A stretch of 64,000 nucleotides of DNA from positions 33,498,674-33,562,673 of the forward strand of contig CM068546.1 of the NCBI GenBank assembly GCA_035048495.1. Reading direction: 5' to 3'. A program made the position numbers and the translations under genes. This stretch comes from Euptelea pleiosperma. Taxonomy: Eukaryota > Streptophyta > Magnoliopsida > Ranunculales > Eupteleaceae. Under the pieces are notes generated by a model. It searched no databases, had not been told where the DNA came from, and worked only from the letters and a program-made list of their open reading frames with translations. Positions 46,763 through 55,689 of this stretch are shown here, in pieces; within the stretch, counting starts at the first letter, position 1, and each line of letters starts with the position of its first letter.

Positions 46763-47604
46763 ATCAAATTAGACAAAAACATTATTTTGAAAATATCTCT
46801 CACATACGAGTCCGTCCACTGAATACCAGAGTTCTCGGCGCATGTACCCCAAGTGTTGTTTGCCACGTACCCAAGTGAGTGTTTTTTAAGATTGTTTGGC
46901 TACGCTTGCCAAACTAATTAATCCAATTACAATATCCCTCCCTCTAATAACTAGGTGGTTCTTCACTATTAGATGGCCCTTATGATTCAAATCACACGGC
47001 TCTCGAGGACTATAGAACGAAATGGAACCTAGGGAGGAAGTCCTCTGGGTGACAGCATCATTGCATACGCAATAAAAGCAGAAAATTCGCAAAGGGTGAT
47101 CAGTTTCTTTAAGGTTCTTACCATCTCCTCCGAATTCCCAATCAAGATAGGTTTCTATCTGCAAAAAGATAGCTTTGAGTGGGTGTCGTGATTCCGTTTC
47201 GCAGCCTTATGCGTGCCGTCGCTTACTTCTTCCCCACAAGCACGTGCGTTTTGTATTCATATATTCTAGTCTCTCTGTACACAAGTGTGGAAATCACGTG
47301 GCAGGGTAGGGGGCCGAGTGTGGAGATGTTCTCCTGCCGCCCCAAAAAGGAGTGGTGAATCTATGGTGTGGGGTCCATGTGTTGCCCAACTCCTGCCACA
47401 TTTTGATTGGTGTTGCACACCTCAGGACTATTAAAATATAAATTTAATATAATATAATATTAGTACGTAGTTGGGCACCAATCGCACCATATAGACCTCG
47501 TACCATATGATCACCACTGCAACAAAAAAAATTTTGATGGATGACGACCTATGAAATCTCTCGAGTGGAAGGGACCCGTTGGATGGTGGTGGGTTCTCAA
47601 CCTC

Positions 47605-47815
47605 GAGTAAAACTTTGACGGCAGGGTGCAATATGAGCCACATGGCACACTCTTAGAGGACACTGACCGTATGGATGTGTTTTCCAATCCTTAAGTGACC
47701 TACAAACCAAAAATCAGGTTGATTAGTGATTTCAAACCTTTGGATCTTTGTATACCTCAAAATAATGATCAATAATGCGCTCACGCAAATAATTCCAATC
47801 CAACGCCTAGTGGAC
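47605..47815. mobile_element. left half of a CCGTATGG-core element
   Basis: Begins with the terminal motif GAGTAAAACTTTGACGGC, then AATATGAGCCACATGGCACA, GACACTGACCGTATGGATG and the core through AATTCCAATCCAACGCC. It then stops at unrelated sequence; the mirrored right arm is absent. Confidence 0.75.
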
Positions 47816-48325
47816 GCACCCCCAAAAAGTGTGGTCACAGTAATCAAAGCCATATGTTGAAGTGGGACCCACATGTATTAAAGAGATATTCTGAAGTGAT
47901 GTGGACCCCACCTCAATGTAATAAAGGCCCTGCTTGGTTCAATGCAAATGGGATGCATTAATGCACCACTTGTCACGGTTTTGGAATTACAAGTGATTGG
48001 TAGGGATGTGCAAATGAGCTGGCGTGCAAGTGGTTGCCAAGTCCCAAAACCGTGGTTAGTGACTGCAATTCAAGTCACCGCCCATTTGTTCCGTAGTGCA
48101 AAATGCATCCCAGTGCATAGTGTAATAACGATTTAAACCCATTAAACTAACCTGACTCAACTCAACTCTGACTCGAATGACTCAGCGAGTCAGTAAATTT
48201 ATTGAAATATGAGAAATTTTAAAAAAATTTATAAACATATATAAAACTAATAAAATAAAGGGAGCTCATATTTGCACACCCCATTTCGACTCCTAGTCGG
48301 GGCACACCCAAAAAGAGGGAAAAAA

Positions 48326-48711
48326 CTTAGATGTAGAGGACTTTGGATGCAGTCGATGCAGAGGGGTCTCGTAACCCTACATGTCTCATTTTTGTGGGCC
48401 CACTGACCGCATGGATGTTTACCCCACCCCTTGATGGATATGCATACCAAAAATAGTCTCATTGATTTTCGCTAGACATAGATTACAATACATTTTTAGG
48501 ATTGAGTGATTCAAGCATGTTTTTTGCATATTTTTTGGGAACTTAATCCAACGGCTAGAAATTATCAAATGAGATTGATTTTTGGTTTGCATATCCACCA
48601 AGGGTTAGGTTAAACATCTATGCAGTCAGTGGGCCCAACAAAATGAGCTATATAGGGCTACGAGACCCCTCTGCATCGACTTCATCCAAAGTCCTCTGCA
48701 TCTAAATTCTT
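48326..48711. mobile_element. fold-back element, CCGTATGG-core subfamily, nested
   Basis: Arms AGATGTAGAGGACTTTGGAT, CGATGCAGAGGGGTCTCGTA, GGGCCCACTGACCGCATGG are mirrored by GCAGTCAGTGGGCCC, TACGAGACCCCTCTGCATCG and CCAAAGTCCTCTGCATCTAA. Nearly 100 bp of well-matched arm. Confidence 0.85.
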
Positions 48712-48769
48712 TTCCAAAAAGAGAGATCTCTCTAAAACTTGGCCGACCGGTGACCATCACTGACTGCCC

Positions 48770-49095
48770 ACAAAATGAGCCACGTGCATGGCATATTTTA
48801 AGAGGGACACTGACCGTATGGATGTTTGGCCAATATATCCTTAGGTGGACCTACAAACCAAATATCAGCCTGAACAGTGATTTCAAACCTTTCGATCTTG
48901 TATCCCAATAATGGTCGAAAATGCTCAATTTCCCAGGGTTAAGGCGACCCATGAAAATTGCTCCAATAATACAACGCTTGGAAATCACTAATCAGGTTGA
49001 TTTTTGGTTTGTAGGTCCACCTAGAGATTGACCAAACATCTATACGCTCAGTGTCCTCTAAAAATGTGCTATGTGGCTCATTTTGTGGGTGGTCA
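48770..49095. mobile_element. fold-back element, CCGTATGG-core family, nested
   Basis: CTGCCCACAAAATGAGCCAC, GACACTGACCGTATGGATG, GTGGACCTACAAACC are mirrored by TTTTTGGTTTGTAGGTCCAC, CAGTGTCCTCTAAAAATGTG and GGCTCATTTTGTGGG. The outer flanks CCGGTGACC/GGTCACCGG also pair (about 48747 and 49104). Confidence 0.82.
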
Positions 49096-49535
49096 GTGGC
49101 GGTCACCGGTCAGCCAAGTTTCAGAGAGAGAGATCTCTTTTTGGGGTGTGCCCCGACTAGGAGTCCACCGAGATAAGTAATGGGGTGTGCAAATATGGGC
49201 TCCGTAAAATAAATCACTATCCTATCCTAAAATTTAAAAAAATAACGGTTTTTTTTTTTTTGGAATTCATGAATTGAGTAGAGTCAAGTAGGTCAAGTTT
49301 TGAGTCAACTTGGCAAGTTGGTACTCTGGTCATTGTCAATGAGGAAAAATAATAGATTCGTCCATTTGACATCCATACAGCTGAAGTTAACACAGATTGC
49401 CACTTATCTCCTCATCTGTTCAACTTAGTCATGGAGTTGCACCTCATGGTCTTCCCAGGGTTGTCTCTACCTTAAGGCCATTAAGGTTCCCCCAGCCCAA
49501 GTCCCATTACAACACATAAATTTTTTTTGGGTCGG

Positions 49536-49755
49536 GCTCAGGGACCCCCCCACCCTTTTTTTTTTTTTTATTTTCTGATCCCTCTCAGTGTTCATGTGCT
49601 CGGCCATGGATTTAAAGAATCCAACGTTGGTTGTCACCGCCGAGCTGGCATCACTTTAGGTGACGCTGACAACCACCGTTGGATTCATGAAATCCATGGC
49701 TGAACGTGCGAACACCAAGAAAGGTTAGAAAAAGAGGGTCCTCGGAGCTTGAGCC
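49536..49755. mobile_element. fold-back element, GAGCTGGCATCAC-loop family
   Basis: GGCTCAGGGACCCCCCC, GTGCTCGGCCATGGATTT, GAATCCAACGTTGGTTGTCA are mirrored by TGACAACCACCGTTGGATTC, AAATCCATGGCTGAACGTG, GGTCCTCGGAGCTTGAGCC. The loop is GAGCTGGCATCACTTTAGG. Confidence 0.72.
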
Positions 49756-49789
49756 AATTATTTTTTTTAGTAAAATTCTATTTGCACCC

Positions 49790-49876
49790 CACAAATTCCA
49801 TAAGCAACCCATTTGGGTGTTTTTTGGATGAAAAATGACTTGGACAAAAAAAACAAGCCCAACACCCCTCTTTTCG

Positions 49877-49944
<68 letters not shown>

Positions 49945-50115
49945 CCACAACTGGGCTGGCCGTGGGCTACACAGTCCCCACAGCACTGCACTACCGTGGG
50001 GCCTGTTAGCGAGAGAGAGAGAGAGAGAGGTAGGTGCTGGTTTTTCTTTTTTTTTAGGTCTAAGGGCATTTTTGGCCAAAAAGCACCAAATGGGGTTCTT
50101 ATTCTCTTTTTTTTT
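49790..50115. mobile_element. fold-back element with a (CT)n arm facing a (GA)n arm
   Basis: The left arm CCATTTGGGTGTTTTTTGG then GGACAAAAAAAACAAGCCC, AACACCCCTC and about 60 bp of CT repeats (49879-49940) is mirrored by a 20-bp GA run (50010-50029), GGTGCTGG, TTTTTAGGTC and GCACCAAATGGGG. The loop is CCACAACTGGGCTGGCC with pairing CCCCAC/GTGGGG. The ORFs across it are CT/GA translations (Ser-Leu, Arg-Glu) and not genes. Confidence 0.7.
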
Positions 50116-50814
50116 TTTTTAAATATAAATAGTAACATTTGAAGAATAAAAATAAAAATTTCTTCCATTTCCCTTTCTAGAAGACCCCTAGCAAGCAGAG
50201 GTCTCACTACAAGATTTTATTTATAAACACCCTAGGTCCCTACTTTCTATCTTTTTGACTTTTTGACTTTTTCTTTCCCTTTCACTTTCAGCGACCGTTT
50301 CATTTTCCCTCTCTTAAATCTCATTGCGTTTCTTTTTTTCAAACCGTAGAATCAATTTTGTCTTGTCTTCTTCGCCTTCATCAAGTAAAAGAAAGATCAA
50401 GAGAAAATATTTTAAAAATGGTAGTGATGAAGTTGTATAGATCAATGACCTTACTCTTTTGTCGTCCGATCTCCCACCGAACATTCTGACTGATTTGGAG
50501 GAGTTATAATTAATAACTAGGCGTGCGTTTCTCAAGCCATTAATCGTCGTCTCCGTCTTGCCTGTAACATGTGTTACGAGTTTTAATGATTTATTTAAGG
50601 TTCTCTCCTATTGTTTTTATATTTTTTGTGGATTTGGGCTTCTGACTTCTTTTTAATGTTATATTACATATTATATACATTAATATATTAAATATAAAAA
50701 AAAGGCCTCATATAGAGTTTTTGCCTTAGGCCTCAACTCGTATTGAGACAGCCCTCTCTCTTCCTTCGCCTCTTCTTTGTATTGGGAGAACATTTGGGTT
50801 GTGATGTAACAAGG

Positions 50815-51030
50815 TATACCTGAGATCTTTCCAATGTGGAAGCGCATTTTTGTTACTCACCGCTGCCATCTGGGCCCACTGACCACATGGATGTTCAGCC
50901 CAACCCTTATTAGACGTTATTATAAAAAAAAAATCAGCTTGTTTGATGATTTTTAACCGTTGGTTTTAGCACTCAAAACAATGGTTGAATTCAACATCTA
51001 TAAGAGCACCTTTAAAACTTAGATTGCTTT
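50815..51030. mobile_element. left half of a GGGCCCACTGACC-subfamily fold-back
   Basis: AACAAGGTATACCTGAGATC, CTTTCCAATGTGG, GTTACTCACCGCTGCC, GGGCCCACTGACCACATGG. Order as at 12945-13285; the right arm is missing. Confidence 0.6.
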
Positions 51031-51299
51031 ACGTACCCATATCTCTTTTTAGAGTTGTCAATGGATCGGGGTAGGTCCAGAGCCGATCCAATAACTTGTT
51101 ATATCATAAACTCAGATCTAGACTCAATCTGAAAGCTATCGAAACTTATTGGATCGAATCGGGCCAACCCTAACATCAAGTCGATCTAATCAATAAAGGT
51201 ATTAACTTTGATTTTTTTTAAAAATGAATAATATAAATTCTTCAGTCAAATACAAAATGGTAGAAGACTTTATCAACATGCATATATTCATTAATATAA

Positions 51300-51492
51300 T
51301 ACTAGGGGGATGTTACGTGCCATGCACGTGCACATTACACGTGGTCACTTACAACGTAACATATTCTTAGAGATCACTAACTGTATAGATGTTTGGCCCA
51401 AGTGGGCCTACATATCAAAATTCATCTTAATTAATCATTTCTATCCATTGGATTAGATTTGTCTTGGTTTAATTTTATCCGTGGATTTCGAG
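51300..51492. mobile_element. left half of a CCGTATGG-core element
   Basis: ACTAGGGGGATGTTACGTGC, CATGCACGTGC, AACATATTCTTAGAGATCAC, TAACTGTATAGATGTTTGGC. It ends exactly where duplication copy B begins. Confidence 0.6.
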
Positions 51493-51822
51493 CAATGAAA
51501 ATAAGGTTCTAAACCAATTTTAATACTTAAATTACCGGAACGAAACATGTTGGTTGAGACAGAACGATACGAAACGAGATTTTCAACCATGCATCTACCT
51601 TGTAATATTTTTCGATCTGTCTGAACCGATGTTGTGTGCTTTACTTATTGTGTTGGTCCAATGAGTATCCAACCTATAACAATATTCTAAGTGGTTGCTT
51701 TATGAGGATTCTTGCCACAAGGAGACATAAACTAAACAAACTTCATTAGTGAAAGAAGTGGAGAGTACAGACACAAATATTGATTGTTGAACCATGCAAG
51801 TTTATTCCCTTAACTTCTAACA

Positions 51823-51834
51823 TGGTATCAGAGC
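51823..51834 (+). other. copia-type primer-binding-site motif overlapping the GRX copy 4 stop codon
   Basis: TGGTATCAGAGC, exact tRNA-iMet primer-site sequence, preceded by TTCTAACA, which looks like the end of a copia-type LTR. The glutaredoxin stop TAG (minus strand, 51836-51834) shares its last base with this motif. Confidence 0.6.
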
Positions 51835-52136
51835 TAAAAAGCCTGATATGGTTTGAGCATTGGAATCAGAGAGCCGCCGAGGTGGAGCGACATGACCTCA
51901 TTGGTTGAACCTATCAGCTTAGCACCAATAAACACGGCCGGTACGCGAGTATTACACCCCATCCTTGCGAGCGCCCTCTCCATTTCCCTTCCCTGGGGGA
52001 TTTGGTCAAGCTCGTGAACCGTAGGGTTCACCCCGAGTTCAAGAAATAGAATCTTGACTGCATAGCACATGCAACATGTACTATTACTGAAGATCACAAC
52101 ACCACTCTCCGAGGCCAATCTCGTAATCGCCTCCAT
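51834..52136 (-). CDS. CC-type glutaredoxin, GRX copy 4, tail lost
   Basis: Single exon, 100 residues from the ATG at 52136. Same MEAITRLASESG start, CCMC at 21-24, VPAVFIGAKLIG and GSTNEV as copy 3. It has NTRVPAV, where families normally have a small or polar residue before VPA. It ends LIPMLKPYQAF and stops within one base of a retroelement-like primer site, so the AGAIW[LV] tail seen in copies 1 and 2 has been replaced by YQAF. The MLK before the change matches the MLK of copies 1 and 2, which supports loss by sequence replacement at this point. Expected activity: glutathione-dependent thiol chemistry without the co-repressor tail (inference). Promoter and leader duplicate those of copy 3. 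Confidence 0.9.
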   Translation of the reverse strand: MEAITRLASESGVVIFSNSTCCMCYAVKILFLELGVNPTVHELDQIPQGREMERALARMGCNTRVPAVFIGAKLIGSTNEVMSLHLGGSLIPMLKPYQAF

Positions 52137-52399
52137 TTCCACGACTCGAATGAAAGAAATTCTTCTCTTTAACGCGAAATACTTTGATTACTGATGTAAC
52201 GAAAAGAAAAGAAGTAGAAGGAAGAGCTCTAAAATGGAAAAAACTGGTGGGATGATCAAGTTCAAATAAAATATCAAAACCGATCGATCGGATTGAGTTC
52301 GATCCGATGGTTGACGAGAAGTACTTCCAAGAAAGTGAGCAAGGGAGAGAACTGGGTTTGAAGCTTGTGGGTGTGATGAACTTGACGCTGAGGACAAGT

Positions 52400-52407
52400 T
52401 ATTTATA
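52400..52407 (-). promoter_or_regulatory. TATA box, GRX copy 4
   Basis: TATAAATA on the minus strand, conserved with copy 3; about 265 bp upstream of the ATG. Confidence 0.7.
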
Positions 52408-53466
52408 GAGACAGGTGAGGGGGGGTTGCTTTGTTTGAGCAAGAACAGTATAAGCACTGAATGTGATGCATGGCTGTCAAGAATACTCCTACTTTTACAT
52501 GATTGGACTTCATGTTTCACTGGACTTTGAACAAGTTGCAAATATGCTTTTTTGACGGTCAAGATGTCCAGACCGAGAATTCTTTGGGTCCCACGAATAT
52601 GATGTTCATCGTCAATAATTGACCTGATCGAATGAATGTAACCATTCGATTTATAGACTATTTTCTTCATCAATGGGCATTTATCTCCTATGGTCAAAAA
52701 GATAGCAGGGATTACAGTCATAAGGAATCGGGTGGTGCGTCCAATTGGTCGACTTTTACAGGTCTATCACTGGATGGTCTTCGTGATTCGTGTGGCCTGA
52801 TCTTGAGGATTATCCAATGGTCTGGACCTAGAGAGGATGTCCTCCTGAATAGAATGACAGCAACACTGTTCTATTGCCTTTTTTTATTATTAATGGATAC
52901 CCTTCTAGGAATACAACAAGGGCAGAAAAATCTTTACTTTTGACTGTACTAGTACACTCACACGTAACTTACAAAAAAAAAAAAAAAAAGTACCCTCACA
53001 CGTGGAGACTGACCATTGAATTAGATGTCCAATGGTATAATTGACCAAATGGAATGATCGTAACCATTGGATCCTGGATCCTAATTTATGGATACCTTCT
53101 ATCCCTCCCTCGAATAACAAGTAGGTTCTTCACTATTGGATGGTCCTTGAGATTCAAATCGCACGACTCTCGAGGACCATACAACGATATGGAACCTAGG
53201 GAGGAAGTCCTCTGGGTGACAGCATCTCCTCCGAATTCCCAATCAAGATGGGTTTCAATCTGCAAAAAGATTGCTTCGGGTGGTGTCGTGATTCCGTTTC
53301 GCAGTCGTATGCGTGCCGTCGCTTACTTCTTCCCCACAAGCACGTGCGTTTTGTATTCATATATTGATTATATTCTAGTCTTTCCATACACAAGTGTGGA
53401 AATCAGGTAATAGCTAGGGTAGGCAGGTGCGGGGAAAATATTCACCGGCCCCGGGGACTTCAAACC

Positions 53467-53803
53467 AAGGTTTAAAAAACGGCCGTTATAACGAAAATAA
53501 CGGCCGTTGTAACGGATTCGGACCTACCCCGTTACGTTATGGACCTTTAAAACGCCCAGAAAATAATGGCCGTTATAACGAAAATAACAGCCATTATTTT
53601 CCGTTATAACGAAAATAACGACCATTATTTCTAGAAAATTTTGTGAAAAAAAATGGCCGTTATTTTCGTTTTTTTCCCGTTATATTCCATTTTTTTTTGT
53701 TATTTTTCCGTTTTTGCCCCTGAGCGTTTTTTTTCGTTAGAACGGAAAAAACAGTAACGCCCCCAGTCCGTTATACCGTTATAACGGTCCCTTTTAAACC
53801 TTG
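53467..53803. mobile_element. AACGG-family MITE, array element 1
   Basis: 337 bp. Starts AAGGTTTAAAAAACGGCCG and ends CCCTTTTAAACCTTG. Flanked by CTTCAAACC at 53458-53466 and 53804-53812. The arms carry GTTATAACGAAAATAACGGC words. Confidence 0.9.
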
Positions 53804-53812
53804 CTTCAAACC

Positions 53813-54155
53813 ATGTTTTAACTGGGGCCGTTATAACGGACTGGGGGTGTTACCGTTTTTTCTGTTATAACGAAGAAAAAGCTCAGGGTCAAAAATGAAA
53901 AATAACAGGAAAATAACGGAAAAATGGTGCTGAAATTCATCAAAATTTTAAAAATAGAAAATAATTGGAAAATGAAAAAAATGGCCATTTTTTCACAAAA
54001 TTTTTCAGAAAATAATTGTCGTTATAACAGAAAAATAACAAAAAATAATGGCCGTTATTTTTTGGAGGTTTTAACGGTACATAATGTAACGGGGTAGGTC
54101 CGAATCCGTTATAACGGCCATTATTTTCGTTATAACGGCCATTTTTTAAACCTTG
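53813..54155. mobile_element. AACGG-family MITE, array element 2
   Basis: 343 bp. Starts ATGTTTTAACTGGGGCCG and ends CCATTTTTTAAACCTTG. Flanked by CTTCAAACC at 53804-53812 and 54156-54164. The TTATAACGG type is like element 1, but the interior runs largely in the inverted orientation. Confidence 0.9.
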
Positions 54156-54164
54156 CTTCAAACC

Positions 54165-54411
54165 ATGGTTTTAAAAAACAGCCGTTTAAATGGTTTTCAA
54201 ACGGTAACGCCTGTTTCGTTAAAACCCGTTTTTAAGCTTTGAATTTAACAGCCGTTAAATTCTGTTTTTTTGTATTTCAACTCCTTTTTTCCGTTATTTT
54301 CGTTAAATTCCATTAAAATCGTTAAAGTCTATTTTTCACCTGGCCGTGATTTTTTCGTTTTAACGGTAACCCCCAATCCGTTATGCCGTTAAAACGGCCT
54401 TTTAAACCTTA
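54165..54411. mobile_element. AACGG-family MITE, array element 3
   Basis: 247 bp. Starts ATGGTTTTAAAAAACAGCCG and ends GGCCTTTTAAACCTTA. Flanked by CTTCAAACC (54156-54164) and CTTCAAACT (54412-54420). The interior uses GTTAAAACC words (the 34618-type), so it is a different subfamily from elements 1 and 2. Confidence 0.88.
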
Positions 54412-54582
54412 CTTCAAACTTTGAAGTCAGCCTCCCAAAATGTCTGATAACTACCCCTTGTTAACCACTAACCAAGGGCTTAACGCAGATTGGGTTCAGA
54501 GATTGGGGTACGTGTCAAATTCGCTGGCCCGGGGGACTCCCCCTCCCAAAATATCTGAAAGTACTCCTTGTTAACCGAGTAA

Positions 54583-54860
54583 AACTTGTGTCACAAGATG
54601 TTGTGACCTGCTTCGGTCACAGCACTCAATACGAGCCACGTGTCATACTATTAGAGAGCGAGACCGCATGGGACCAGGTACACAAAAAATCCTGATTCAT
54701 GATTTCTAACCGATTCGATTGAAATTATTTTCATGGGTTGATTTTAACGGTAGAATTTGAGCATTATTTTGAGAGTTATTTGGGTGCAAAAATACAAAGG
54801 TTGTAAATCACTAATCAGGCTGATTTTTGGTTTGTAGGTCCACCGAGGGACTGAACAAGA
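54583..54860. mobile_element. CCGTATGG-core element, right end lost
   Basis: Starts GAGTAAAACTTGTGTCACAA, then TGACCTGCTTCGGTCACAGC (inner hairpin), TACGAGCCACGTGTCATACT, and the core GATTTTTGGTTTGTAGGTCC. Sequence changes after GAGGGACTGAAC. Confidence 0.7.
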
Positions 54861-55689
54861 TGAGACATTCTTGACACTTTTTTTTTCCTTTTTCCTTTCT
54901 TTTTAATATCTGGAACTATAAGAGATTTCTAATACACCGTTCTGTACTCTATACTTTACTCCCTCATTGATCCTAAGCATCTGATTTATGCTCATCTTGT
55001 TCATCATCGGGGATCTCGCAGAATTTGAAGCAATCCAATGATCTTACGTTCTTATCCGTCTGAACTGTCCTATTTTCTTTTGCTTCTGTTAGACCCTTCA
55101 GAGGAATCATTAAAGATTTATAATTTGGAATTAGGATAACTATTTTCATAAGGATTTCTTCTCATTGGAACCAAAGAGGGGGTCCCTGGATTCAACGCTC
55201 ATGATAATGAAATGGCCCACCAAAAAAATAAAACCATTTGTTTGTATGATATAAAAAGCGGAGTAGAATGCACTCTGCCGTATGTTAGACAGAAGGATAA
55301 GATGGTAGCTAGACCCTTCAGGGGAATCATTATATCTTCTCATTGAGGTTATAACCTTTCTATTATATTTATATTTCAAAATAAGGAAGAGATGTTTATT
55401 TGGGAAGATAATTTAAGATATAATAAATAAGGGATGTATAAAAATTATCTTAAAGGTATTAAAGTAAGGGGACACGTTTTGTTTTTGTGGGGAATTTAAG
55501 AATTGACGAGGGATTTAAGGAAAGGTATAGAGGAGAGATAAAGTTGAGTGTAGAGAAATTATTTTTAGAATCAAACGGTGGGAAAAAGATGGGGAGTATT
55601 TTGAAAAAAAATTAAAAAAAAGATGGGGAGAGCGCCACCTCAGCAATGCCGAGCTTTAGTATAGATTAGAGATTATAGATAGATGGATG
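54861..55689. other. AT-rich intergenic
   Basis: Contains a direct repeat TAGACCCTTCAG(A/G)GGAATCATTA (55088 and 55311). No gene recognised. Confidence 0.5.

Larger units (their letters stand above)
43786..47290 (+). repeat. segmental duplication, copy A (partner 51493-53405)
   Basis: Co-linear with copy B from CAATGAAAATAA, through the glutaredoxin and its promoter, the GGTCTGGACCTA/GAGGATGTCCTC block (45520 against 52820), a long T tract, and again from ATCCCTCCCTC (46935 against 53098) to ACAAGTGTGGAAATCA (47281 against 53391). Copy A has about 1.25 kb of extra sequence at 45660-46915, including two fold-back MITEs absent from copy B. Confidence 0.9.
48260..49205. mobile_element. compound MULE-like element: GGGAGC/CACACCCC ends enclosing two core palindromes
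   Basis: 946 bp. The ends GGGAGCTCATATTTGCACAC plus CCC, CTAGTCGGGGCACACCC are mirrored by GGGGTGTGCCCCGACTAG and GGGTGTGCAAATATGGGCTC. Perfect 9-bp duplication TAAAATAAA (48251-48259 and 49206-49214). The same ends form the short element at 45789-46044. Inside lie two complete core palindromes (48326-48711 and 48770-49095). Confidence 0.9.
49455..50755. mobile_element. possible hAT-like element carrying other repeats
   Basis: The left end CAGGGTTGTCTCTACCTTAA plus GGCC and the right end GGCCTCAACTCGTATTGAGA plus CAGCCCT form a short imperfect terminal repeat. The flanks GGTCTTCC and TCTCTTCC agree at 6 of 8, as for an old 8-bp hAT duplication. The right end recurs near 33110-33175. No transposase similarity found; two unrelated fold-backs lie inside. 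Tentative. Confidence 0.4.
51493..53405 (+). repeat. segmental duplication, copy B (partner 43786-47290)
   Basis: Compact copy. See copy A for the shared landmarks. The copy A interval 45660-46915 corresponds to only about 140 bp here (52945-53085). Confidence 0.9.

Noticed and set aside
49767..50207. 146-codon minus-strand ORF and 95-codon plus-strand ORF over the CT/GA tract
   Set aside because: The proteins are translations of dinucleotide repeats (Arg-Glu, Ser-Leu) inside a fold-back element, with no domain.
52188..52721. 177-codon minus-strand ORF upstream of glutaredoxin copy 4
   Set aside because: Covers the promoter and leader; the corresponding frame in duplication copy A is broken and the product has no recognisable domain.
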